A stretch of 11,787 nt of DNA, taken from assembly GCA_903930665.1 (NCBI GenBank), contig CAIYZI010000004.1, positions 1 through 11,787 of the forward strand. Direction: 5' to 3'. The position numbers were made by a program, and so were the translations under genes. Within the stretch, counting starts at the first letter, position 1, and each line of letters starts with the position of its first letter. Below are positions 1 to 5,785 of the stretch, in pieces. The notes under the pieces are model-generated. The model worked only from the letters and a program-made list of their open reading frames with translations, did no database searches and had not been told where the DNA came from. Source of the stretch: an uncultured beta proteobacterium (GTDB lineage: Bacteria; Pseudomonadota; Gammaproteobacteria; Burkholderiales; Burkholderiaceae).

Positions 1-643
1 CCGAATTATGGAAAGCAGAGCGTGAAGTACGAATTGAGCGATGTGGCGGACGCAGGCTCAGTGAGTATTTCCGCAGCCTGTTAGGACGCTTGAGATGGAT
101 GGTTAGCCTGTCAAGCTTCGCTAGCTTAAGCATCTGCTCTAAGCTCTCGACGTCGGGCAAAGCCGTGACCTCTACCTCAGTGGACTTACCAGCAAGGTAT
201 ACCTTGTCAAAGAGCGCCTGAAAAAATGTCTCAAGTGCTTGTGGTCCCATATTGTCTTTGCGGTCATGGCTGACAAACCAGAGCTGGTGCTTATCCGGAC
301 GGAAAGCGAACTCAATACGTTGTAGATTTGGCAGTAGATGATCAGGAATGCTTACGGCGGAAAGGTCATCGTCCGAGGCTTTGTCACTGGTTTGCGTATT
401 AAACCAAGGCAAGTCTGAATCAATTCGAACAAAACGAAATACTTCACCAGTCAGGATGTCCCCTTTGCTGTATTCACGCGGTCCATTCAAACTTCCAAGA
501 ATGGCCGCATGCAGACTACCCAATTCCACCAGCACTTTCAGACGTTTCGCATCCCTGAACAGGTTGACATAAAGCTGAGGTGAATGCGGCGTGTGCATGG
601 CAATATTCAAGGCAGAGATCTTGATAGTTCTTTCTGTTCTCAT
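1..643 (-). CDS. DUF4747-like family protein, partial (C-terminus beyond left edge)
   Basis: An open frame of 214 codons starts at an ATG at 643 and reaches the left edge without a stop. A purine-rich AAAGAGA lies 6-8 bases upstream of the start. The N-terminus (MRTERTIKISALNIAMHTP), a G-x-hydrophobic-x-x-x-x-F segment, the SDLPWFN motif near residue 78, the SIPDHLLPN motif and a following hydrophobic strand match my memory of the DUF4747 family (usually about 260-280 aa, function unknown, often in mobile or defence contexts). After the residues RPN, about 28 codons before the edge, family resemblance fades. The neighbouring frame (AAEILTE...) looks more family-like there but stops near the edge, so a frameshift close to position 95 is possible. 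It is transcribed away from everything else in the window. Confidence 0.7.
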   Translation of the reverse strand, partial: MRTERTIKISALNIAMHTPHSPQLYVNLFRDAKRLKVLVELGSLHAAILGSLNGPREYSKGDILTGEVFRFVRIDSDLPWFNTQTSDKASDDDLSAVSIPDHLLPNLQRIEFAFRPDKHQLWFVSHDRKDNMGPQALETFFQALFDKVYLAGKSTEVEVTALPDVESLEQMLKLAKLDRLTIHLKRPNRLRKYSLSLRPPHRSIRTSRSAFHNS

Positions 644-684
644 AGTGCTTCTCTTTAGAAATGGACTGATTTGGAGACTCGTTA

Positions 685-837
685 ATGTTGATACCTGTTC
701 GGCTTTTGAACTGGACGATTGGAGTCGGCATCGGTGTAGCGACGTCCACCAGTTTCGGCACCCACTGTGCTGGCGCTGGCGCCAACAATTCGATCATCTG
801 GCAACAAATCTTGTCTGTCCATCCCCCATTCGGGTGA
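685..837 (+). CDS. Possible small hydrophobic peptide (50 aa)
   Basis: An ATG at 685 has GGAG eight to nine bases upstream and opens a 50-codon frame. The first half is apolar and Gly/Ala-rich (NWTIGVGIGVATSTS) and could be a short membrane segment. It sits just upstream of, and divergent from, the DUF4747-like gene, so its region must also hold that gene's promoter. I do not recognise it. The ribosome binding site is the main support; the frame could easily be chance. Confidence 0.22.
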   Translation: MLIPVRLLNWTIGVGIGVATSTSFGTHCAGAGANNSIIWQQILSVHPPFG

Positions 838-931
838 TATTGGCAGCCCGGCGACGCTAGCGCGCGGCACCGGCCAGTTTCAAATCAAGCACGACATTTT
901 GTAACTCACTCTGATGGGGATGGCGCACGCC

Positions 932-1102
932 ATGACAACGGCCTACCCTGCAGCCAGGGAAACCACTGGCTCACACACCTTTGAAGTCAAGGCCGCTGCT
1001 GACGGTCACTTCGCCGTACGAATCGATTGTGTGCGCATTGATCTTCACGCGCTTGAAGATGACGCCCATGCACACCGCGCGCTTGCAGCTGCAAGCAGCT
1101 GA
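932..1102 (+). CDS. Small hypothetical protein (56 aa)
   Basis: The frame opens at 914, but the ATG at 932 is the better start because GGGGATGG lies about nine bases upstream. The product is acidic to neutral with a probable beta-strand core (HTFEVKAAADGHFAVRIDCVRIDLHAL) and an Ala-rich tail. No family is recognised. It is the first of three small frames in a row on this strand (932-1102, 1139-1343, 1362-1598) and could be part of a small mobile-element operon. The opposite strand also has a long frame over its end, so coding status is uncertain. Confidence 0.3.
   Translation: MTTAYPAARETTGSHTFEVKAAADGHFAVRIDCVRIDLHALEDDAHAHRALAAASS
1081..1096. repeat. 16-bp perfect palindrome
   Basis: GCTTGCAGCTGCAAGC reads identically on both strands. 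It lies over the 3' end of the 932-1102 frame. It could be a binding site or simply reflect alternating Ala/Ser codons (GCA/GCT/AGC). Confidence 0.4.
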
Positions 1103-1138
1103 GCAGCCCGAGGCAGGGGGACGCTGAGTGGCCCACCC

Positions 1139-1343
1139 ATGACCAGATCAAATGCGGGAAATGCTAAAACGGCGGCAATTGCGCTGATGGACAGGGTGGA
1201 GGAGCTGGTCGCGGCAAGAAGTAGAACCTCTCTATGAAACCGCTGGGCTACTTGCTCAGCGCATTGCGGGCACTGTGGCAACAAGGCGTGCCTTACTGCA
1301 GGAAGTGACTTTTGATCTAATGGAAGCAATACTGCAGCTCTAA
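1139..1343 (+). pseudogene. Probable frameshifted small helical protein
   Basis: The frame from ATG 1139 reads MTRSNAGNAKTAAIALMDRV and continues EELVAARSR before a stop. The next frame, entered around 1210-1220, reads QEVEPLYETAGLLAQRIAGT and ends in a helical tail (ALLQEVTFDLMEAILQL) at the TAA at 1341. Joined, the two give one continuous amphipathic helical protein of about 67 aa, which suggests one small gene broken by a frameshift. No family is recognised. Chance is a real alternative at this length. Confidence 0.25.
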
Positions 1344-1361
1344 CAGGATGAGGATGGCCTT

Positions 1362-1598
1362 ATGAACGGACAGAACATTTTTGACGGATGTCCAACTGGT
1401 GATGCTTGGACTGCCAGTGCCGATCCCGTAAAACATGAATGGGCGCGTACTGCAATCAGTCGTTCCCTAGACGACCTTGACTCCACAAACACTGAGCCAG
1501 ACGATTGGGAGTCGACCATGCTGGCGAATGCGATTGTGTCGCTGGAACCAAAACCGTGCCGCACTGTGAAGCATAACTGTGCCGCGACGAAAGCATAA
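1362..1598 (+). CDS. Small hypothetical protein (78 aa)
   Basis: An ATG at 1362 follows AGGATGAGGATGG, an acceptable ribosome binding region, and opens a 78-codon frame. The product is polar with an acidic middle (RSLDDLDSTNTEPDDWEST) and a Cys-containing basic tail. No domain, signal peptide or membrane segment is visible and I recognise no family. It starts 18 bases after the end of the preceding broken frame, so the three small frames may once have formed an operon. The 50 bases to the next gene (convergent, ending at 1649) show no strong terminator. Confidence 0.38.
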   Translation: MNGQNIFDGCPTGDAWTASADPVKHEWARTAISRSLDDLDSTNTEPDDWESTMLANAIVSLEPKPCRTVKHNCAATKA

Positions 1599-1648
1599 GC
1601 GGGCCAACGCAGACGGCTGCCCCGCAGAAACGCCTATGCGGCCCGTGT

Positions 1649-1879
1649 TCAATACCACATTGGTCCGCTGGAATATATCGAACGGTCTGCCACCATCACG
1701 ATGGTGTAGAGCACGGCACCGGCGTAGACGAACTCCGGCAACGCATCGAGGACGTCGTGGTCTCGAAAGTACTTTGTGTCGGCAAGACCCAGACGAGCCA
1801 TCAGTCCAAGAGCCCTCATTTCCCCTTCGATCCTCGACCAGAGATCTGGAGACTCTCTCAGCTTGTATTCCTCTGCCAT
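1649..1879 (-). CDS. Small hypothetical protein (76 aa) downstream of the membrane protein
   Basis: The ATG at 1879 is preferred; a GTG at 1900 is an alternative seven codons upstream. The product has an acidic N-terminal helix (MAEEYKLRESPDLWSRIEGE), a middle with LGLMARLGLADTKYF, and a hydrophobic stretch AGAVLYTIVMVADRS near the C-terminus that is too short to be a confident membrane helix. The frame is the same one used by the upstream gene (1949-2608): only that gene's TGA separates them, and the 23 codons in between look protein-like (RLRLVFEANHDRL). It may be the detached C-terminus of that protein, or a second gene of a two-gene operon. No family recognised. Confidence 0.5.
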   Translation of the reverse strand: MAEEYKLRESPDLWSRIEGEMRALGLMARLGLADTKYFRDHDVLDALPEFVYAGAVLYTIVMVADRSIYSSGPMWY

Positions 1880-1948
1880 GCTTCTATCGATGGCTGCCAC
1901 GAGCCGGTCGTGGTTCGCCTCGAAAACAAGGCGAAGCCGGTGTTGTGC

Positions 1949-2608
1949 TCAGCAAAATTTCTCGATGTGATCGATCGCGGTAAGCAGTAGCTGCCGCGCT
2001 GAAGGACTGTCCAGGCGCGCATCTAGGTCGCTGTATGCTTCGAAGAATTCGTTCGAGGACAGCAGGCGCTGCTCGGGCGCGCATTGCCTTGCCACTGCAC
2101 GACGACGAATCCATCGTGGCAGCAAACTCGCAACCCCTCCGACAGCTTCGCGGCTTGATTCTGGCCGCTTGCAAGCGTCGCTTAACTCCCGCAGTCCCCG
2201 TCTTACACATGCATAGCGCATAAGGATGTTCTCCTCATACTGGGTGGGAAGCTCCGGCAAGAAAGACTTGAAGATCTCCTCGCTCATTCCATGGAAAAGA
2301 TGGCGACTTGGACGAGGTTGTTTCGGCGTAGAGTGATCGTCAACCAGATTGCACAGGCTCTTCAGCACGTCGTCAGCGCAATTCTGAAGTTCCAGCTTCG
2401 CAGCTTTTGAAACCTCGCGCACATCTATAAGCAGGTCGCCGTATTTCTGGAGATGCACCGCGACAGAGTTTCTGTGTTCCCGTGCGTCAGCGACGATCAC
2501 GGCCTCGCGTTGCCCCTTCTCCGCGCGTCTCGCTACCTTCAGCGACCACAAAGAAATCCCGACGGGCACCAGCACTCCAGCCACGTTGAAAAGTTCAAGC
2601 TCGGTCAT
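1949..2608 (-). CDS. Single-pass membrane protein, unknown function (219 aa)
   Basis: The frame extends to a TTG at 2701, but the ATG at 2608 (MTELELFNVAG) is chosen because it puts a clean membrane segment at the N-terminus, residues about 6-26 (FNVAGVLVPVGISLWSLKVA), followed at once by the basic ARRAEKGQR. By the positive-inside rule most of the protein is cytoplasmic. The rest is helical and charged, with a probable coiled coil over residues 30-80 and two Cys residues. The layout (short N-terminal anchor plus helical cytoplasmic domain) is common in accessory-island proteins of unknown function. It ends with TGA at 1949, beyond which the same frame stays open into the next ORF. I do not recognise a named family. 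Confidence 0.62.
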   Translation of the reverse strand: MTELELFNVAGVLVPVGISLWSLKVARRAEKGQREAVIVADAREHRNSVAVHLQKYGDLLIDVREVSKAAKLELQNCADDVLKSLCNLVDDHSTPKQPRPSRHLFHGMSEEIFKSFLPELPTQYEENILMRYACVRRGLRELSDACKRPESSREAVGGVASLLPRWIRRRAVARQCAPEQRLLSSNEFFEAYSDLDARLDSPSARQLLLTAIDHIEKFC

Positions 2609-2795
2609 TGAGTTTGTGCGTGCATATCGCGAGTTTGGGAGCGTCAATTTTGCCTGATCGATTCGCTTAGGGGCCTCTCCGCAGTGTTTTGAGACAGTCA
2701 AGACTACTTACATGGCATCAATCGGCATAGCTGCTCGAGTAGTTAAATCAATTCATCCTTCCCGGTGGTCCAGTCCAAGATGTTCACTCCAACAA

Positions 2796-3043
2796 TATGG
2801 TCATTGTTGAGCTAGAGATGGCCCGCTCAACGGCTCGAACTTATCTAGAGGCCATAATTGCCGATGACCGACGCACGGAGGAAATTGTCCAGAGGTGCCC
2901 GTGCGCGAGGAAAGCCAGTGGTGGTCTATTGCGAAAATGAATCAAGCGAGGACCTCAAAATGCTTGAAGGCTCAGGCTGCTTAATCTGTAAGGACTACGT
3001 GAGTTCCATCTATCGTGCACTATTGACAGCAATAACGATATGA
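2796..3043 (+). pseudogene. Remnant of a nucleoside 2-deoxyribosyltransferase (C-terminal part)
   Basis: The last 45 or so codons, from GARARGKPVVVYCENESSED through LKMLEGSGCLICKDYVSSIY to the stop, align residue for residue with the C-terminus of the intact kinase-NDT protein (ARALGKPVVVYSERQ... LKMMEGSDCTICTDY). Upstream, LEAIIADD in another frame resembles the LDAIVESD of the intact copy, and TEEIVQ resembles TVYEIG, so the piece is decayed by a frameshift and an internal deletion, and the N-terminus with the YLAGPxF motif is gone. Its TGA overlaps the ATG of the next gene (ATGA), the same coupling seen in the intact cassette. NDTs cleave or transfer the base of deoxynucleosides; this remnant keeps neither the substrate loop nor the intact catalytic segment. 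Confidence 0.72.
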
Positions 3044-3662
3044 GGACAGCACTACTCCTGTCAGGTGGCATGGACTCTATTGCGATCGCATGGTGGAAGC
3101 ACCCTGATGTGGCCATCACTATCGACTATGGTCAGCTGCCTGCACGCGCGGAGATTGCCGCCTCCACTGCCGTGGCCAAGCGCCTAATTATAAAACATCA
3201 TGTCGTCACCGTCGACTGCAAATCGCTCGGATCCGGAGACATGGCCGGCCTCACTGCCAACGAGCATGCGCCAGCTAGCGATTGGTGGCCATACCGCAAC
3301 CAGATGCTCCTAACCTTCGCGGCAATGAAGGCCATCACCATTGGCGTTCGGACGCTGCTCATTGGATCCGTTTTGTCGGACGGCTCCCACCGAGATGGGA
3401 CACCTGCATTCGTGAACGCTATAAGTGCCTTGCTCGCGCTGCAAGAAGGCTGCATGACCGTCTTGGCTCCCGCGAACGAACTAAGCCCGACCGAACTCAT
3501 ACGTCTCTCAGGAGTGCCTATACCGAACTGGCCTGGGCGCACAGTTGCCACAAGTCTGACGTGCCATGCGGCAACTGCCGTGGATGCAACAAGTACTTCA
3601 AAATCCTAGAGGATCTGAACAATGGAATGGCTGGACCTCCAGAACCCTCGCCCACGGTCTGA
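3040..3662 (+). pseudogene. QueC-like 7-deazaguanine-type enzyme, copy 1, frameshifted
   Basis: This copy is co-linear with the intact QueC-like gene at 6999. It has the PP-loop ATP motif SGGMDS at residues 8-13, IDYGQ at 28-32, GSGDMAG, SDWWPYRNQ at about 80-88 and SDGSHRDGTPAF at about 113-124. The annotated frame runs off after GVP (codon 160, base 3519) into unrelated sequence ending at 3609. The neighbouring frame, from 3525, continues as ELAWAHSCHKSDVPCGNCRG, supplying the Cys-rich zinc site, and stops at 3662. Adding one base between 3520 and 3525 would give GVPIPELAWAHSCHK, matching GVPPELLAWSHSCHK of the intact copy in length. So it is either a recent one-base deletion, a sequencing error, or less likely a programmed frameshift. 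Start is coupled to the NDT remnant. The restored end overlaps the SagB-type gene by 41 bases. Confidence 0.8.
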
Positions 3663-4293
3663 GCCCTTGCAGTACGTACCGGTTGTTTGGCCGACATCAG
3701 CACTCCTGCCGCTGCCTGATAATTTACTCCCAGACACGCCACCCTTTGCATCTGTCGTCGAATCCAGGAGAACACGGTACTCCTTCACAGCGCTCCCAGA
3801 CGAGCAACTTGCCGCTCTTATGAACCTCACATGCAGAGTCAAAGCGACGCTCGCTGGTCCACTCTCGTTCCCACAGTCCTATCGTCCGGCACCGTCAGCT
3901 GGAGCGATTCACCCCATACATGTTGTTCTACACCGCCCCGGAGACGATGATCTCTATCGGTACGACCCTAACGAACACGGCCTTCTCCAACTGAATACAT
4001 CGCTAGATGTGACGACCCTGCGCGCAACCATGCATGAGGTAATTGACGCGCCAAATGCCACTCTGCTGCTCTTCGTAGCGGAACCCGACATGACCGCATC
4101 GAAATACGAGAATGCAACGAGCCTAGTTTGGCGCGATGCCGGCGTTCTACTCGGGATATTCTCCATGGCTGCCGAAGCACTGTCGCTTAGCTTTTCACCA
4201 ATGGGCGTAACTGGCGAGCCTTGGGCGAGCCGACTGGTGCCAGGTGCACCATTGTTTGGCGTAGGTGCGGCTATGGTCGGAGGGCGTTCCTAA
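3622..4293 (+). CDS. SagB/ThcOx-type nitroreductase-family oxidoreductase (223 aa)
   Basis: A FMN-dependent oxidoreductase of the nitroreductase superfamily, SagB-like branch. Visible landmarks in order: SRRTRYSF at residues 48-55 (phosphate-binding RRSxRxF type motif of FMN enzymes), YRPAPSAGAIHPIHVVL at 87-103 (the conserved APSAGALYP-like segment), LYRYDP at 111-116, a KY motif at 161-162, and a C-terminal helix-strand block RDAGVLLGIFSMAAEALSLS followed by LFGVGAAMVGG. Length fits a single domain. SagB-type enzymes oxidise thiazolines or oxazolines to azoles in peptide natural products; here no cyclodehydratase or precursor peptide is nearby, so the substrate is unknown. GAGGA lies eight bases before ATG 3622. 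It overlaps the end of QueC copy 1, indicating co-transcription, and could act on the QueC product or its conjugate (inference). Confidence 0.85.
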   Translation: MEWLDLQNPRPRSEPLQYVPVVWPTSALLPLPDNLLPDTPPFASVVESRRTRYSFTALPDEQLAALMNLTCRVKATLAGPLSFPQSYRPAPSAGAIHPIHVVLHRPGDDDLYRYDPNEHGLLQLNTSLDVTTLRATMHEVIDAPNATLLLFVAEPDMTASKYENATSLVWRDAGVLLGIFSMAAEALSLSFSPMGVTGEPWASRLVPGAPLFGVGAAMVGGRS

Positions 4294-4399
4294 GGTCTGC
4301 CGAAACCCCACTATGTCGCTGGTCGAAACATCATTTCTTTTTACGACGGGGAAAAAGCGGCGTCCACGGTTGCCCGTCCACCTGCCCCCCGTCCAAAGC

Positions 4400-4677
4400 G
4401 CAGTGAGTGTCTGCGTGGGTGTGTTAAACGGCGTCACCAATAGACCCAGTGTGCAGCACCACGACTGACGGATGTACCGTAGTCGTTGGAGGAGCGGCGA
4501 GTCGAGAAGCGCCACCTCCATTCGAGTGAACGAGACAGTACCCCACAACGCGTCGTTGACGTCCTTCCCCCGCAAGACCGGAAAGGCGCGAAGGGTTGCC
4601 GTGTACGCCTCGAGTTGCTGTTTTGCCAGTTCCTCAACAAGCTCCTTGAGAGGATCAAGCGTCAAAAGACTGGCCAT
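4400..4677 (-). pseudogene. Truncated, frameshifted HD-domain phosphohydrolase gene
   Basis: Starting at ATG 4677, one base after the stop of the upstream gene, the product reads DALWGTVSFTRMEVALLDSP then LLQRLRYIRQS. This is the N-terminal signature of dGTPase/SAMHD1-like HD proteins (typically VHGxIxLTxxExxLIDTPxFQRLRxIxQLG). At about 4462 the frame slips: the family continuation GAAHWVYW is in the next frame, followed by a stop and a degraded THPRRHSL resembling the HTRFEHSL segment. The metal-binding His and HD residues downstream are absent, so no active phosphohydrolase can be made. An open frame continues to 4195, antisense to the SagB-type gene, but shows no HD features. The gene appears to have been cut near 4400 where the QueC-SagB block begins. 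Confidence 0.7.
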
Positions 4678-4678
4678 G

Positions 4679-5086
4679 TCAGGCGACGACTTGGTCGCTA
4701 GAACGCTCCGGGAAGCGTTCCGCAACAACCCCCCTCAGGAAGTCGGGAGCAATCGACGACTTCGCCAAAAATCGGTCTGCCAACTCCGGCAACATCTGAA
4801 CCAAATATTTTAGGCCTCGCCTACCTTGTTCGGGCTCGAGAAACCCGCGATCACGCGCCCAGACGATGGCCCTGCGTCGCTTGGTTGAGTTCCCATGCAG
4901 CGGATCGGTGAAGAAGGTGAAATTCGAACTAACCCACAGATCCGTCTCGCGTCGCGCGAGATCTTCATAGGCGTCTTGAAAACTCTGATCTAGCTCGGTA
5001 TCGCGCAGCTGCACTTTCTTGCCCCGCATTGCAAGCGTCGCAAGAATGAGCGTGACGAACTCGTCCGAGGTAACGATGCGGGTCAT
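4679..5086 (-). CDS. Hypothetical protein upstream of HD remnant (135 aa)
   Basis: ATG at 5086 opens MTRIVTSDEFVTLILATLAM. The product is a soluble, mixed-charge, mainly helical protein; a central segment reads LWVSSNFTFFTDPLHGNSTK, then RRRAIVWARDRGFLEPEQGR RG-type basic sequence, which may be a winged-helix-like fold (strand-helix-strand with a basic recognition helix). No family is recognised. Its TGA at 4679 is one base from the ATG of the HD gene, so the two formed an operon. By context it is probably a partner or regulator of the HD protein. With that partner broken, this gene may be an orphan. Confidence 0.6.
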   Translation of the reverse strand: MTRIVTSDEFVTLILATLAMRGKKVQLRDTELDQSFQDAYEDLARRETDLWVSSNFTFFTDPLHGNSTKRRRAIVWARDRGFLEPEQGRRGLKYLVQMLPELADRFLAKSSIAPDFLRGVVAERFPERSSDQVVA

Positions 5087-5127
5087 CTAGGCTTGCTCTA
5101 AAGACGAGCCTGATTATCGCACTCTGT

Positions 5128-5201
5128 ACTTGCCAGACACGGTGAGCATCATGCTGATGCGGCGGCAAGTGGTTCCCCTCATTTCCAGCCAAGAAGGGGA
5201 C
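5128..5201. repeat. Two nested/adjacent stem-loops in the intergenic region
   Basis: ACTTGCC at 5128-5134 pairs with GGCAAGT at 5164-5170, and inside it GCATCA (5146-5151) pairs with TGATGC (5155-5160) around a 3-base loop. A second stem pairs CCCCT (5175-5179) with AGGGG (5195-5199). They lie in the 190 bases upstream of the 135-aa gene and could be a leader structure, an operator or a weak terminator; no T-run follows. The rest of 5087-5276 shows nothing else. Confidence 0.35.
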
Positions 5202-5276
5202 TCTTTCCATTGAGCTTTCCTGTGTGTGAACGTTCCAATCCCGTGGGCAGGAAAATCCCTCTGCGCCGACTTCAAG

Positions 5277-5438
5277 CTAATCCTGAGCCACGGTGAGTTG
5301 CGAGGGATTTGAGCGGTTTAGCAACAGGCCAAGGATAAGCCGCTGTTGGTCAGACACATCATCCAGCCTGGCGCTTTCGAGCAATCGCTCAGCTCTGCCT
5401 TGCGTGAGCCTAAAAATCCGGTTAGCCTTCTTGACCAT
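5277..5438 (-). CDS. Small helical protein (53 aa), possibly a remnant
   Basis: ATG 5438 opens a 53-codon frame: MVKKANRIFRLTQGRAERLL, then ESARLDDVSDQQRLILGLLL and a short polar tail. It is strongly helical, basic at the N-terminus, and looks like real coding sequence. No convincing ribosome binding site precedes the start, and only 23 bases separate it from the divergent Gly-rich protein gene, leaving no room for two independent promoters. It may be a small regulator of the neighbouring operon or the leftover of a larger gene. No family recognised. Confidence 0.42.
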   Translation of the reverse strand: MVKKANRIFRLTQGRAERLLESARLDDVSDQQRLILGLLLNRSNPSQLTVAQD

Positions 5439-5461
5439 ACAAATGACTAAGGGAGAGTGGC

Positions 5462-5785
5462 ATGTCTGGAAGTGGAGGCGGAGGTTATGGCGGTGGCCCT
5501 GGATATGAGTCGCCGTGCGATACCCTGAGATTTGTCTCGCAGCTTAGCAGCCCGCAAGCTCCTGTCGTAGCGTCTCTGAGGCCCGGCGATGTATTGCCCA
5601 TCGCTGTTGTTCAAATGAATGGCCAAGTCGTCGTTCAAGTCCTTAGCCATGGTCAGCCCGCTGGCGGCCTCACCGGCCCAGAGGCAACCCAGCTTCGCAA
5701 TTGCATCGAGCAGGGTCACGACTTCAACGCCACGGTGCTTCAAATCAACGGCGGCCAGGTCAGGGTACGAGTCGAGCACGCCTAA
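5462..5785 (+). CDS. Small protein with Gly-rich N-terminal tail, candidate conjugation substrate (107 aa)
   Basis: Start ATG 5462 is well placed behind GGGAGAG (AAGGGAGAGTGGC before ATG). The N-terminus is MSGSGGGGYGGGPGYE, an unstructured Gly tail. The rest is a compact, likely beta-rich domain: CDTLRFVSQLSSPQAP (residues 19-34), SLRPGDVLPIAVV, a strand QVVVQVLSHG, GGLTGPEATQLRNCIEQG, then NATVLQINGGQVRVRVEHA. I recall similar unnamed short proteins (C-D-x-L...SP...L-x-x-GD...G-x-LT...CI...G-G-x-V-x-V-x-V) but no assigned function. Its TAA overlaps the ATG of the kinase-NDT gene (TAATG), so translation is coupled. By analogy with QueC-like enzymes of type IV CBASS and Qat, which modify the N-terminus of a partner protein, this protein is the best candidate target of the QueC-like enzyme (inference). 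After Met removal the first residue would be Ser, not Gly. Confidence 0.8.
   Translation: MSGSGGGGYGGGPGYESPCDTLRFVSQLSSPQAPVVASLRPGDVLPIAVVQMNGQVVVQVLSHGQPAGGLTGPEATQLRNCIEQGHDFNATVLQINGGQVRVRVEHA

Noticed and set aside
1045..1329. 94-aa minus-strand frame with a CPQC-like pair
   Set aside because: Overlaps two plus-strand frames, has no ribosome binding site, and shows long low-complexity Ala/Ser/Leu runs.
4195..4400. C-terminal extension of the HD frame
   Set aside because: Antisense to the SagB-type gene and without HD features; explained by chance openness after the frameshift.
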